Of a stretch of 64,000 bases of DNA, positions 34,050 through 46,096 are shown piece by piece. The notes below the pieces were generated by a model. That model was not told the origin of the DNA and did not search any database. It saw only the letters and a program-made list of their open reading frames with translations. The translations under genes were made by a program, and so were the position numbers. The stretch's first letter is position 1, and each line of letters begins with the position of its first letter. This stretch comes from Eriocheir sinensis (lineage: Eukaryota; Arthropoda; Malacostraca; Decapoda; Varunidae): assembly GCF_024679095.1 (NCBI RefSeq), contig NC_066531.1, forward strand, positions 6,414,250 to 6,478,249. Direction: 5' to 3'.

Positions 34050-35110
34050 ATAGACGCAGATGGCTAAAGTGCTACTGGAAGAAAGGAAGACAATACAAAG
34101 AAGGATGAATCGGTAATAGACTCAGCAGGAGATGGGTTGTGGTATCTACCGGAGGAGACAGCTGAAATAAACAAACGGGAAGGGAAATAAATGGTGGAAC
34201 AGTAATAGGATGCTCAAGGAATGGTGAAGTCAAGATGAGGCAGGGAAGCAGATAGAGAAGGATACCGATCTGAAAAGAAGCTGGATTGAGGCACTGGAGG
34301 AAACAGAAGGAAAAAACAAGGAAAAAGTTATATCAGTTTTTACAACAAAGGAGACGGCTCAAGGGCAACAAAAAGAGTGTAGAAAAACAGCCCGCTACTA
34401 ATGATAACTTTAACAAGGAATGGACAAGACAAGTAAGTAGACAGAGAAAGATATTGGACTAAACTCTTGTAGGAGACGAATTGTGCTTCTGGAAGAGAAT
34501 GATGAAAAAAACAAAACAGGAAGAGAAAAGGTAGAGAGCACAATAGAACAGAAAAATATAGAGGAGAATAAGCTGAACAAGGAAAGAAGACAGGCGGAAG
34601 GCAAGTACGTAGACATAGAAGGATAATGGATTGAACTCTTGTAGGAGACGAATTGTGCTTCTGGAAGAGAAAGATGAGAAAAAATGGAAAGAGAAAAAGC
34701 AAAACACAATAGAATAGAAAAAGAATAGAGGAGAATAAGCTGAACAAGGAAAGAAGACAGGCGGAAGGCAGGAAAGTAGAGAGAAAAGGATAATAGGTTG
34801 AAGAGAGACTGATGTATTGAAGAATATAGATGGTAAAAAAAAAAACGGAAAAGATAACGTAAACAAATAATAGATAACGAGGAATGAAGGAGATAGGAAA
34901 AAGGAAAGTAGATGGAAAACGATAGTAAGTTGAAGAAAAAAAATAAGGTATTGGAGGAAAGAGAAAAAAAATAAATAAACGACATAGGAAAAGGTAGAAC
35001 AATAAAAAGTATCAAGGAATGGGTGAGACAGAATGAGACAGGAAACTTGACAGAGCAGGATAACGGGTTGGACAGGAGATGGATCGTTCTGCTGAAGGCG
35101 ACACATCCTG
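34050..35110. repeat. Purine-rich ~134-190 bp tandem array, ~7 units
   Basis: Anchors of the form GGATAATGGATTGA...GGAGAC fall near 34111, 34265, 34455, 34624, 34786, 34920 and 35058. The best-conserved pair shares CTCTTGTAGGAGACGAATTG (34461, 34631) and AGAATAAGCTGAACAAGG (34564, 34735), about 171 bp apart. Element S is inserted at 34337-34400. The overlapping Phe/Ser-rich minus-strand frames (up to 238 codons) follow from the base bias and repeat. Confidence 0.85.
34337..34400 (-). mobile_element. Element S copy (subfamily B, minus)
   Basis: On the minus strand: AGTAGCGGGCTG, TTTTCTACACTCTTTTTG, TTGCCCTTGAGCCGTCTCC, TTTGTTGTAAAAA. It shares the CACTCTTTTTGTTGCCC form with 58413-58495, unlike the GTTTCCTTTTTGTGCCC form elsewhere. 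Confidence 0.85.
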
Positions 35111-35256
35111 CAACAGAGATACTCATTGGAAGGCTGAGGGCGGCGTGGGCGGCAAGAAGGGGGGGGGGGGGTCTGGCCGAAGAGCTGATTCGAAGTTAAA
35201 TTTAATGGAAGCGCTCAGGTGTGGAAGTGAATGGGTGGGCGGTGAGGTGCGGGCAT

Positions 35257-35260
<4 letters not shown>

Positions 35261-35321
<61 letters not shown>
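35261..35321. repeat. (CT)n microsatellite followed by CGTCTTTCAGG
   Basis: CT run of about 60 bp. The CTTTCAG|GT sequence after it resembles a 3' splice site, but no exon is evident. Confidence 0.97.
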
Positions 35322-35325
<4 letters not shown>

Positions 35326-35411
35326 TTCAGGTCCAACGCTAATCTTTTCATTCATCATTTTTCTTTTTTCTTTCTATTAATCTCTTTCTTTTCATCTATG
35401 CATATTCCCCG

Positions 35412-35515
<104 letters not shown>

Positions 35516-35652
35516 TCCTTCTCCTCTCTTCTTTGTCCCTTCCGAGTCTTTGAAGTCTCTGGCTCGGTTCCCTCTTCCTTTTTATCTCTATTTTCCATCA
35601 TTATTCCATCCTGCTGCTTCTGGTGCTTCGTCTGCTTCTTCTTTTTATTCTC

Positions 35653-35720
35653 CTTCTTCTTCTTCTTCTTCTTCTTCTTCTTCTTCTTCTTCTTCTTCTT
35701 CTTCTTCTTCTTCTTCTTTC
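35653..35720. repeat. (CTT)n microsatellite
   Basis: About 21 CTT units. Pyrimidine-rich DNA with (CCT) patches continues to 36010. Confidence 0.96.
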
Positions 35721-36010
35721 TTCCTTTCTTCCGATCTCCTCCAAGCGTTTAATTTCCATCTTCCTCGTGTTCTGCCTCGGTTCCTTCGCTTTGCTGCAGT
35801 ACCCCCTTTTTTTTTCTGCTTCTCTTCATCTCTTTCTTCTTATTATTAATTATGCATATTTTTCCTTATTCTTCTTCTCTTATTACTTATACTCATTATC
35901 ATTATTAATCCTCGTACTTTTCTTTCTCCTATTCGTCCTCCTCCTTCATCCTCCTATTCCTCCTCCTCCTTCTCGTTCACCTCCTCCTCCTCCTCCTCTT
36001 TCCTTTTCAA

Positions 36011-36633
36011 TACAATTCCATTCTCGGGTAAAGATGTTTTAGTACTTAATTTACATGAGAGAAAAAGGGAGAGAGAGCAGATACAGACAGACAGACAGAC
36101 ACAGACAGAAATAGGTAATAAAAACTCAGAAAAACCAATCCTTCATTCTAATTCAAATGTATTGCGTCATCTAAAACTATACTAATGGTTTCTGGGATCT
36201 AAATTCAGACATTATAAAAAAATTAGTGAGCGCGAACCTTACTTATTCTATATTTAAGTGTCTTACGTCATTCAAATACCATATACATCATAATCTCTGT
36301 AATATACTGACTAATTTAAGACTAACCCAACATCTCCCTTTCAAACTGTATTATGGGGGGGGGGTGAAAGAAGGCAAGGAGAAGATTAACCGTATAATTC
36401 CCTAGCATCCTAAACAACCTCATTCCCATTTTCTTTACCCAGCCCTTCACGGAAAACGGCAACAAAAAATAGATGCCTAACTAAACTAAATATGCCCTTT
36501 GTAGATGTGTTGCAGGAAGATAGTGTTACATGGGCTGTAGAAAAATGATAAGAAAATAAAGAAAAAAATGGTAATATTCCAAAACAGAGAAACAAACAGA
36601 CCCAAGAATACATGAATAATGATGAGTTATGTT

Positions 36634-36636
<3 letters not shown>
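36011..36636. other. AT-rich spacer
   Basis: (GACA)n at 36087-36100, unique sequence to 36350, and a G run at 36355-36363. No gene. Confidence 0.5.

Positions 36637-36696
<60 letters not shown>
36637..36696. repeat. (GA)n microsatellite
   Basis: About 60 bp of GA. Confidence 0.97.
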
Positions 36697-36698
<2 letters not shown>

Positions 36699-36749
36699 AG
36701 GCCAGTTATTACGTATACATAAGTCTCGACTCTTAATCTCCTTGAACTA

Positions 36750-37265
36750 GAACGAGGTGTGGAAGGAAGATAAATAGAGGAACAAGAGCGAATGAAGAAG
36801 GGAGGAGGAGAAGGAGGAGGAGAAGGAAACGAAAGGTAGAACAAGGAAAGGAAGAGATGGAGGAGTAGGCAAGAGGGAAGAAGCAGGCAAAATGAGGAAA
36901 AGGAATATAAGAGAAAAAAAAATGTAATAAGAATGAATGAAAAAAAAAAGAACTATAAACATATGATAAAAAAAGTCAGTACTGATGAATGATTTAGGAT
37001 TTTGAATAACATCTTTCTTTCCCTCATACTGCTAAAGGAGAAGAAACTGAAGGAGATAGGAAGAAAAGGGAGACAAAGAAGGGGAATAGAGGAAGAAAAG
37101 AGGGAAAGGATGCGATAGATAGGGAAAGAAGAGGAACGGTAAGGAAGAAAAGGGAAATTAAATGAAAGGAAGACAATGGGAAAGAAGGGTTAAGGAAAGG
37201 ATAGGGAAGAGAAAGGAAGGAATGCGAAAAAAAAGGGAAAGGAAAAGGAAGAGGAAGAGAAGAAG
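36750..37265. repeat. Purine-rich block switching to pyrimidine
   Basis: GGAAGAGG/GGAAAAGG degenerate units on the plus strand. At about 37268 composition flips to C/T-rich DNA without an intervening spacer. Confidence 0.75.
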
Positions 37266-37454
37266 TTTGTTCACTTCTCCCTTCCCTCTTCTCTTTTCCT
37301 GCTTTCTTTCCATTTCCTTCTCTTCCCCGTCCTTCCCATTTTATCTGTCTCGTCCTTCCTACATTTCTTTACATTTTCTCTTCTCCCCTTTCCTCTCCTG
37401 TCCTCTCCGCTCTGTTCCACTTCTATTCTTTCTTCGATTCTCTTACCTCCTACC

Positions 37455-37519
37455 TCCTCCTCTTCCTCCTCCTCCTCCTCCTCCTCCTCCTCCTCCTCCT
37501 CCTCCTCCTCCTCCTCCTG
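37455..37519. repeat. (CCT)n microsatellite
   Basis: About 21 units. It translates as poly-Pro in one frame, with no coding meaning. Confidence 0.96.
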
Positions 37520-37621
37520 ACAAACAAGTGATAAGGGAAGTCAATAAAACATTCTGTTGTACTTTTTTAAGTGGCGCGGGCAAAGGCTTAAAGAAGTACT
37601 TTATCTCTGTTTACAGAACCC

Positions 37622-37623
<2 letters not shown>

Positions 37624-37703
<80 letters not shown>
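37624..37703. repeat. (GA)n microsatellite
   Basis: About 80 bp of GA. Confidence 0.98.
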
Positions 37704-37706
<3 letters not shown>

Positions 37707-37744
37707 GGATTGGATAGTGTTTTTTGTTCGTTATATGAATGGAA

Positions 37745-37850
37745 TAGACAGACAGACAGACACAGACAGACAGACAAATATACATACACAGATTAACCAA
37801 TACATACAAACAAACAAACAAATAAATAAATAAACAAACAAAGAAACAGG
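37745..37850. repeat. (GACA)n and (AAAC/AAAT)n patches
   Basis: GACAGACA at 37747-37776 and AAACAAAC/AAATAAAT at 37806-37845. Confidence 0.9.
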
Positions 37851-37968
37851 TATAGACAAAAAAATATATATAAAGTGTTTAGGTATTCGACTTGATAGCA
37901 ACACATTTCCTTAAAAAAAAAAAAACACAATCAAAACCAAGCATAACAAAACACTACCACAAAGAAAA

Positions 37969-37969
<1 letters not shown>

Positions 37970-38053
<84 letters not shown>
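37970..38053. repeat. (AC)n microsatellite, ~84 bp
   Basis: Uninterrupted AC. Confidence 0.98.
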
Positions 38054-38054
<1 letters not shown>

Positions 38055-38129
38055 GCAGAACACAACACCATCAATACCTCCCCTCTCTCTTGACACATAA
38101 AACGACATACACGACCAACCATACACATA

Positions 38130-38166
38130 TATACACACACACACACACGAGGACAGCAAAGACAAC

Positions 38167-38226
<60 letters not shown>
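38130..38226. repeat. Two (AC)n tracts
   Basis: Short run at 38131-38148 and a long one at 38169-38226, 80-120 bp from the previous (AC)n. Confidence 0.97.
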
Positions 38227-38230
<4 letters not shown>

Positions 38231-38627
38231 AAAGATCGGGACACATAGAGCCAGGTACTAAAAACTGAGCATCCACCAAATTCATCTCATCACACACTCA
38301 CACAGAGACAGACGCAAGGAAGGTTCGCGGCAGCTTCCGGGTCCCCGCCGTCGTCTATTTGCAGAGCTGTCAAGAGCCGCGGCGGAAAATGGGAAGAGGG
38401 AAAGGGAAGGAAAAGTAAAGGTGACTGCATGCGTTATTGAAGTGTGTATGCCGGCGACCTGTTGTCACGCTGATGGGACGAGATGGATGGGAGAAAAGAC
38501 AGAGATAGATAGATAGATAGACAGATACAGATATATAGACAGAGCGAATGGCCTGCTATTAAGTAAAGTAGTCTTAACCACAAGTTTTGACCGACAGAGA
38601 TAGATAAAAAAACAGATAAATCCTCCC
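38227..38627. other. Spacer with a GC-rich patch and (GATA)n
   Basis: 38320-38400 is GC-rich unique DNA (CCGCCGTCGTC, GCCGCGGCGG). (GATA)n lies at 38505-38520. Confidence 0.5.
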
Positions 38628-38760
38628 GAAATTGACCCCTCTTTCGGCCACCTCTTTGGATACTTTTCATGAGCATCGAGTAGCGAGCATTTTTTTTATT
38701 TTTTTTATTATTGTTTCCTTTTTTTGTGCCATTGAGCTGTCTCCTTCGTTGTAAAAAAAA
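38628..38760 (+). mobile_element. Element S, near full length (subfamily A)
   Basis: GAAATTGACCCCTCTTTCGG, CCACCTCTTTGGATAC, GAGCATCGAGTAGCGAGC, T-rich run, ATTGTTTCC, GTGCCATTGAGCTGTCTCC, TTCGTTGTAAAAAAAA. It is followed directly by (GATA)n, 38767-38820. Confidence 0.88.
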
Positions 38761-38766
38761 TATACA

Positions 38767-38826
38767 TAGATAGGGAGATAGATAGATAGATAGATAGATA
38801 AATAAATAGATAAATAGAGAGAGAGG
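38767..38826. repeat. (GATA)n/(AATA)n at the tail of element S
   Basis: GATAGATA units passing into AAATAAATAGA, starting within about 6 bp of the A-tail of the copy at 38628. Confidence 0.93.
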
Positions 38827-38933
38827 CGCATTCTATCAACATTTCTGCATTCCTAACAACACGTATGAAACTTACTTAAGAAAAATTCATAAAAACTCAC
38901 TTTCTTCTTGATTTTCACTTTTGTATCACACTA

Positions 38934-38937
<4 letters not shown>

Positions 38938-38986
<49 letters not shown>
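38938..38986. repeat. (TC)n microsatellite
   Basis: About 48 bp of TC. Confidence 0.97.
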
Positions 38987-38988
<2 letters not shown>

Positions 38989-39118
38989 GCCGCCGCAACC
39001 AGTCTCGTGTTGTTCCGCCCTAGCATTTCCAGGACGTTGATTCCCTCCGATTTTTCCTTCTCCGTCGATTTTCTCTCTCTCTTGTGCTTGAAGGTCAGAA
39101 CCAACACATTGTTATTAC

Positions 39119-39119
<1 letters not shown>

Positions 39120-39195
<76 letters not shown>
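39120..39195. repeat. (CT)n microsatellite
   Basis: About 76 bp of CT. Confidence 0.97.
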
Positions 39196-39198
<3 letters not shown>

Positions 39199-39277
39199 CT
39201 ACTTGTTCCTTCCAATCGCAATTCAGTTCAGCACCTCGACAGTTATTCTACACTCCACATTGCTCTTGCGGGCTCAA

Positions 39278-39445
39278 CATAACAACAACAACAAAAAGAC
39301 CACTATCACCACTGCAACCAGTACCACCACTATCACCACCACTACAACCACCAACACCATCATCACAACTACCACCACCACCACCACTATCACCACCACT
39401 ACAACCACCAACACCATCATCACCACCACCACCACCACCATCTCC
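39278..39445. repeat. (CAC)n/(ACC)n array with 60-bp internal repeat
   Basis: The sequence CACCACTACAACCACCAACA plus CCATCATCAC occurs at about 39336 and 39396, a tandem duplication of ~60 bp. The Thr/Ile and Val/Gly frames are translations of it. Confidence 0.93.
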
Positions 39446-39610
39446 TTGCACTCCACTATCACTATATATTTTGTTGAGGAAAGAAAATAGAGAGAGGGAG
39501 AGAGGGAAACAGACAGATAAACAGACAGAGAGACAGACATAGACAGACAGAAAGACTGATAGGTAAACAAACACAAATGACAGGCAATCATAAGCGGGGA
39601 GACTGGCAGC

Positions 39611-39611
<1 letters not shown>

Positions 39612-39672
<61 letters not shown>
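39612..39672. repeat. (CA)n microsatellite
   Basis: About 60 bp of CA. Confidence 0.98.
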
Positions 39673-39678
<6 letters not shown>

Positions 39679-39832
39679 AATGGCATGGATATAATCAAAC
39701 GAGTAAACAAATGCGTAAGTTATTAAAGCAATGAATATAAACTTTTCAGCGTAGCTTTCAAATTTTTATACATATATTCCACCTGACGTCGCTTTTATGA
39801 ACACTGTCGCCATAAACTTATAAAGGCTAAAT

Positions 39833-39834
<2 letters not shown>

Positions 39835-39903
<69 letters not shown>
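39835..39903. repeat. (GT)n microsatellite
   Basis: About 69 bp. The right flank is TTTGCCCAGTTATC. Confidence 0.98.
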
Positions 39904-39907
<4 letters not shown>

Positions 39908-40470
39908 CCAGTTATCTTTTCTCCCGTTACCTAGGCACTTATTCTCCTTCACCTGCATTGACGTGACCCGAGCACCAGGTAATCTGTCTCATTTACTAAT
40001 TTACTGATTTACGGTTGAGCTCGCCGGATAACGGGTCTTGACTTTTCTCTTTGTCCAGAACGCCATTTTTCCTCCTTTCCGTCTTCCTCAATGGGCGAAG
40101 TTATTTGTCTTACGAGGGATAACCTTTTGTTCCTCGGGTGTTTTTCTACCTGAGTTTGTCTAATGCCTGTTGGTCTTGCTTTTTTGGGGGGTATTTACGT
40201 AACTTGTCCTTGGTTTCTCTTTCCTAGGTATTGTTTTCAGGGTTATGGAGGAGGAAATGGTTTGCTCACTAAAACTAAGGAGAAAAATGCCGGAATGAAA
40301 GGCTAAACAGTTAATTAGTCTGTCTGTTTGTGTGTTTGTTTCTCTGTCTGTCTGGCTGGCTGTGTGTGTGTGTCTGTTTGTTCGTGTCTCCGTCTGTCTG
40401 TGTGTGCTTCGTTTTCTTTGCGTCTTCGTATGTCTATATGTACCTGTCTGCCCGTCTTTCTGTCTGTGTA

Positions 40471-40472
<2 letters not shown>
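39904..40472. other. Unique spacer then TGTCTG-rich DNA
   Basis: 40320-40470 is a degenerate (CTGT)n tract. 39904-40310 is unique with no credible frame. Confidence 0.55.

Positions 40473-40532
<60 letters not shown>
40473..40532. repeat. Compound (CT)n-(AC)n microsatellite
   Basis: CT from 40473 passes without a gap into AC at about 40508. Confidence 0.97.
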
Positions 40533-40533
<1 letters not shown>

Positions 40534-40865
40534 AGTTGGGTCTTCATTCATTTTTCTCTCCCTGGTCTTCATTTTTGTCACAATGAGAAATTACACTTTT
40601 ATTTTTCTTTTATTTATCTCGTTCCATCCCGCCGCCGTGCCTCTGCATTTCATTGGCGGCAGCGGCGGCAGATGGCGTTGCTGTTGCTATTGCTGCCGCT
40701 GTTTGGTCTCAGGCTGATGCCGAAAAAAATATAATCTCGAATAGTCATGCCTCGGTTGTTTCACTTGACGGCGTTTCCTTTTTTTTTGTTCTTTTTATTA
40801 ATTTAGCAATGGGGCTAAATGATCATACATTCATTTTTCTCTTCAGGCGATACTGCATTTGTGTT
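40533..40865. other. Unique spacer with GGC-rich patch
   Basis: CGGCAGCGGCGGCAG at 40659-40673 and TGCTGTTGC units. No gene recognised. Confidence 0.5.
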
Positions 40866-41255
40866 ATATTCTGTCTGTCTTTCTGTCTTTCTATCTGCCT
40901 GTCTGTATGTCTCTTTCTAAAAGCAGGGCAAATATCAACCTGCATTTCTTTCTCTTTCTCTGTCTGTCTGTCTGTATTTCTATTTGCCAGTCTGTATTTC
41001 TCTCTCTAGAAGCAGGACAAATATCATACTGCATTTCTCTCTCTTTCCATGTCTGTCTGTCTGTCTGTAGGCTTCTCTCTCTTCAACTACAAGCAGGATA
41101 CATATCATATTTTATTTATCTCTTTTCTTTCAATTTCTTTGCCTATCTCTCTATATGTATGTCTCTCTGCATGTACAAGCTGCTATGTTCCTTTTATGTC
41201 TGTCTGCCTCTATGTCTTTTACTTCATCTAAAAGCAAGACAAATACCATTTTACC
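40866..41255. repeat. Diverged ~80-145 bp array with (TGTC)n
   Basis: AAGCAGGACAAATATCAT-type blocks at 40921, 41011, 41089 and 41233, each with a (TGTC) tract between. Spacing is irregular. Confidence 0.75.
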
Positions 41256-41470
41256 CAACCTTTCAGATGACTCCAAAACCAGCTACCTCAGCAACCAATG
41301 AAACTCTAATTAAACCAAACATTTCACTACCGTCCACTCACTCATCTCCCTGATTTACCTTCACAAACAAATACCATACTATCGCAACCCTTTAAGACGT
41401 CTACTAAACCCACTAACCTCAACGACCAATAAAACTCTAATTAAACGCAACCTTCCGCTCTCTCATCTCC
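41232..41470. repeat. ~125-bp tandem duplication
   Basis: ACAAATACCAT, AACCTTTCAGA.G, CAACCAATGAAACTC and TAATTAAAC occur in order at 41240-41322 and again at 41368-41445. Confidence 0.8.
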
Positions 41471-42373
41471 GACTTACACCCTCATGCCACCGCTGCAGCA
41501 TCCCATAGTACTCTGCCTGCCTGTCCGTCTGTGTGCCTGTCTCTCATTAATCTCTGCTCTCGCTCTACTCTCGCCGTCTCTGCCTCCTCGTCGTCGCCGT
41601 CCGGGGTTCGCATTCCTCGCAGCCATCCATTACGCCTTCTGTCGCGCCCTCACGTGTCGCCGCCGCCTAACTAATGGATTCCATGTCTCACCCGATCTGC
41701 ACAGCCTGCCATTTCACACATTCTTGCCGTATATTCGTCCCTCATACGCTCCTCCTCCTCCTGTTCCTGATCCTTGTACCTCTTTGTAGCCTCGCCTGTT
41801 AGGTCGTCTCCCGTTTTGTGACTCGTGTTTTGCTTTTTCTATTTCCTCTTCCTTCTCTTCTTCGTTTTTCTTTTCCTCTCTCTCGATATGCATTCTCGCC
41901 TATGTTTGTTTCTCTCCTCCTCGTCCTTTTCCTTTTTCCTTTCTTTCCCTGATCTTCTTTTCTTTTCTTCTTTTCTATTACTTCTTGGTCTTGTTTTTTG
42001 TTCTTTTCTTATTTTTGTTCTAGTTTTTCTTTCTTTCTCGTCTTCCTCTTCTATTTTTCCACGCCCTCCTTTTCCTCTTCCTCCTGCTCCTCTTAAGTAA
42101 ACACCACCTCGTCTGGTCCTGCCTCTCTTTCCTGCAACTATTCCTCGACGTCTTCAGCCCCAGTAAAAACAAAGGGCTAACCAAAGGAATTAAGAAACCC
42201 TGAGGAACGCCAAACGCACGAAAGTAACACGAGGATTGCCGACTGATTAAAAGGATTCCTGCTCCCCGGGCGTGTGAAAAATCAGGTCAGGTGGAATGTT
42301 GTTTGTCATTAGTGTTTCTGGAGAGAGCCATCACAACGACCACGGAATTTCTTAGAGCGAACACACACTAATC
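41471..42373. other. Pyrimidine-rich, then unique spacer
   Basis: 41480-42100 is C/T-rich with no period. 42150-42360 is unique sequence with CATTAG and GATTAAAAGG motifs. Frames are low complexity. Confidence 0.5.
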
Positions 42374-43018
42374 TGACTCTCTCCTTAGGTTACTCTTATG
42401 TCCTGTTTATGGGAGCAAAGGTATAGGAGTGTTTTTGTTGTTGTTGTTGTTGTTTTAGCCGTGTCCTTTACTGTAAAAAAACACGAAAATACACGAAAAA
42501 TACACGAATCTGACCCACTCTTTCAATTACTCATATGTCCTATTTATGGGAGCAAAGGTATAGGAGTGTTTTTTTGTTTTGTTTTGTTTTTAGCAGTCTC
42601 CTTTACTGTAAAAAAAACACGAAATTACACGAAAAATACACGAATCTGACCCTCTCTTTCAATTACTCTTATGTCCTGTTTATGGGAGCAAAGGTATAGG
42701 AGTGTTTTTTTTTTCTTTCTTTAGCTGTCTCCTTTACTATAAAAAAACACGAAAATACACGAAAAATACACGAATCTGACCCTCTATTTCAATTACTCAT
42801 ATGTCCTGTTTATGGGAACAAAGGTATAGGAGTTTTTTTTTCTTTCTTTAGCTGTCTCCTTTACTATAAAAAAAACACGAAATTACACGAAAAATACACG
42901 AATCTGACCCTCTATTTCAATTACTCATGTTATGTTTATGGGAGCAGAGCTAAAGTTTTATTTTTATTTTTTTGTATTCTATCTATTTTCCCTTCAGCTG
43001 TCTCCTTTACTATAAAAA
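42374..43018 (+). mobile_element. Head-to-tail array of element S, 5 units
   Basis: GGGAGCAAAGGTATAGGAG blocks at 42411, 42548, 42684, 42814 and 42940 (spacings 137, 136, 130, 126). Each unit runs CTGACCCTCT.TTTC, TTACTC..ATGTCCTG, TTATGGGAGCA, T run, CTGTCTCCTTTACTGTAAAA, then ACACGAAAATACACGAAAAA. That is the element S order (GACCCTCTTTC head, GGGAGC, T run, CTGTCTCC, GTAAAA tail) plus a short ACACGAAA linker, so the tandem unit is the element itself. Confidence 0.88.
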
Positions 43019-43129
43019 CAGATACACAAAGACTGATCACTGTCCTTTAAACTTCTCAATCTACGACTTATTTTATTTTACATCAGTGGAAACAGCTAAA
43101 GAACACAACAAGCAGAGAAAAATAATAAG

Positions 43130-43330
43130 AGCCAACCCAACGCTGCTTCAGTAAAAGAGTAAAGAATGAAAACAAAAAATATACCCATCCCAACGCTGTT
43201 TCAGTAAAAGAGTAGGAATGAAAAAAATAGAAGCCAACCCAACTCGGCTTCAGTAAAAGAGTAAAGAATGAAAAAAAATAAAAATAAACCCATCCCAACG
43301 CTGCTCCAGTAAACGAGTAAAGAATGAGAG
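43130..43330. repeat. ~49-56 bp tandem array, 4 units
   Basis: CAGTAAAAGAGTAAAGAATG blocks at 43149, 43202, 43251 and 43307, each preceded by CCCAACGCTGCTTC. AACGCTGCTCC recurs once more at 44072 beside another element S copy. Confidence 0.9.
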
Positions 43331-43988
43331 TCCAGAAGAGAGGCTATTATTATTTCTATTCTTTCGTTATTATTAGTGGATTAATGCTCATGACTTTATC
43401 AAACCTCTCCCTCCCTGCATCCCAGCGTCTGTATACTACAAGCTTTGATGGAATGATATATTTTGTTTGTCTTTCTGTATGTCTGCGCGTCTGTTTGTGT
43501 GTGTCTTGATACTTTCCTCCTACACTTTCAACGTTATCATTAGGACCCGTTATGAGACCTCTTGGTAAAAGCATACTAGAAAAATTTAGAACGTGTATGG
43601 AAAATGGATACGTGAGGAAAATGAAAATAATATATGTGATTGATGTGAACGAGAATGGAGGAGGGAGTGGAAAAAACAGGTGAATAAAGAGGGGAAAATG
43701 AGTTAGCAAATGCATATACTCGAGAAATTTAGACCGTGTATGCTCACTCGAATATTTCTGAAGAATTGACGACCGTGTTAGGGATACCTCAAGACCCGAT
43801 TCCAAACACGACACTTACTCTGAGAAGCTGTGAGGTGGAAGAGGAGGTTCAGGGTGCAAGGAGAGTACTGATTTCATAGTCACCTCAACGCTAATCCTCT
43901 TTAAAGGTAGTGGAAATAACAGCTTTTTCTGATGAGCATAGATTTTGTGACAAGAAAACAAAGGCAGGTGACTAAATGAAGCACTTAG
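43331..43988. other. Unique spacer
   Basis: AGAAATTTAGA.CGTGTATG occurs twice (43580, 43725). Otherwise non-repetitive with no credible gene. Confidence 0.5.
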
Positions 43989-44046
43989 CGGTCTTTTTGG
44001 TTGTTTTCTGTTTTTTGACGTTGAATTGCTCCCTTGATGTAAATAA
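43989..44046 (+). mobile_element. Degenerate element S copy
   Basis: GGTCTTTTTGGTTGTTTTC, then GACGTTGAATTGCTCCC and TTGATGTAAATAAAA. Confidence 0.5.
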
Positions 44047-44260
44047 AAGGAGTAAGAAATAAGCCCATCAACGCTGCTCCTGCGAAGTATATAGTAAAAG
44101 AACTCCCATGACTCCAATCCCTTTTCCTATAGGTATCCAAGTCACTACAAGTCACTACATCAATCATCCAAATTTTGATCACTATAAACTAATTCAGCGA
44201 AAAAATAAAAATAAAAACGAATAGAATTTTACTTTATTCAGCAATACGCCTGTGCATATA

Positions 44261-44263
<3 letters not shown>

Positions 44264-44327
<64 letters not shown>

Positions 44328-44372
44328 GAAGGAAAGAAGGAAGGAAGGAAGGAAGGAAGAAAGAAAGAATGA

Positions 44373-44412
<40 letters not shown>

Positions 44413-44415
44413 ATG

Positions 44416-44460
<45 letters not shown>
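44264..44460. repeat. (GA)n-(GGAA)n-(GAAA)n-(GA)n compound
   Basis: GA 44264-44320, GGAA 44325-44360, GAAA 44361-44422, GA 44423-44460. All purine on the plus strand, about 197 bp. Confidence 0.97.
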
Positions 44461-45365
<905 letters not shown>

Positions 45366-45789
45366 AGAGACAGACAGAGAGAGAGAGCTTCGAGTAAACT
45401 AAATGAAAAAAAAAAGAGTTAAGCGCCTTAGTAAATTATCGACATTAGTGGGAAAGGACTCAACCCAAAGTCCATTAACTGTGTAACCTTATTTTCATGT
45501 CTTTTTGGCCATGTGACGACTAATAATTCACATGACCTACAACATAGCCACCATTTCCTCCTCTTCCAGCTCCTCGTCATCCTCCTCCTCCTCTACCTCT
45601 AGTCTTCAATAACGTCCCTTTTCCTAGAACAAAATTAATATATCAAAGCATCATATGTACTACTCCCATCTCTCTCGTTGCCTCCTCATGATTCTCCTCC
45701 TCCCTACTCTGGTTAACCATTATTTGCTGATATTACGAGACGAAGAGTTTCTCCTCCCACAGTGATAAGTAATACGAACGTGGATTGCT

Positions 45790-46020
45790 CAGGTTGTCAA
45801 GTGTCATCTTTTTCATGTATAGTTCTATGGGGAGTTTTATTTTTATACTTATGAAGGTTGATTTTCTTTGTCTTTGACCTAGCTCGGACTCACAATTCCT
45901 TTCTGTTCCATTCCTTCGTTTCTTTGAGGTTTCTTTGATAATTTTTGTCAATATCACGAATTACACGAAGGATCTTTTCCATTTGTACTTCCGAGGGAGG
46001 TTTTTCTCGTCCTGCCCTCG

Positions 46021-46096
<76 letters not shown>

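Noticed and set aside
35313..35335. Splice acceptor CTTTCAGG after (CT)n
   Set aside because: A (CT)n microsatellite followed by CAG arises easily by chance, and no exon or donor follows.
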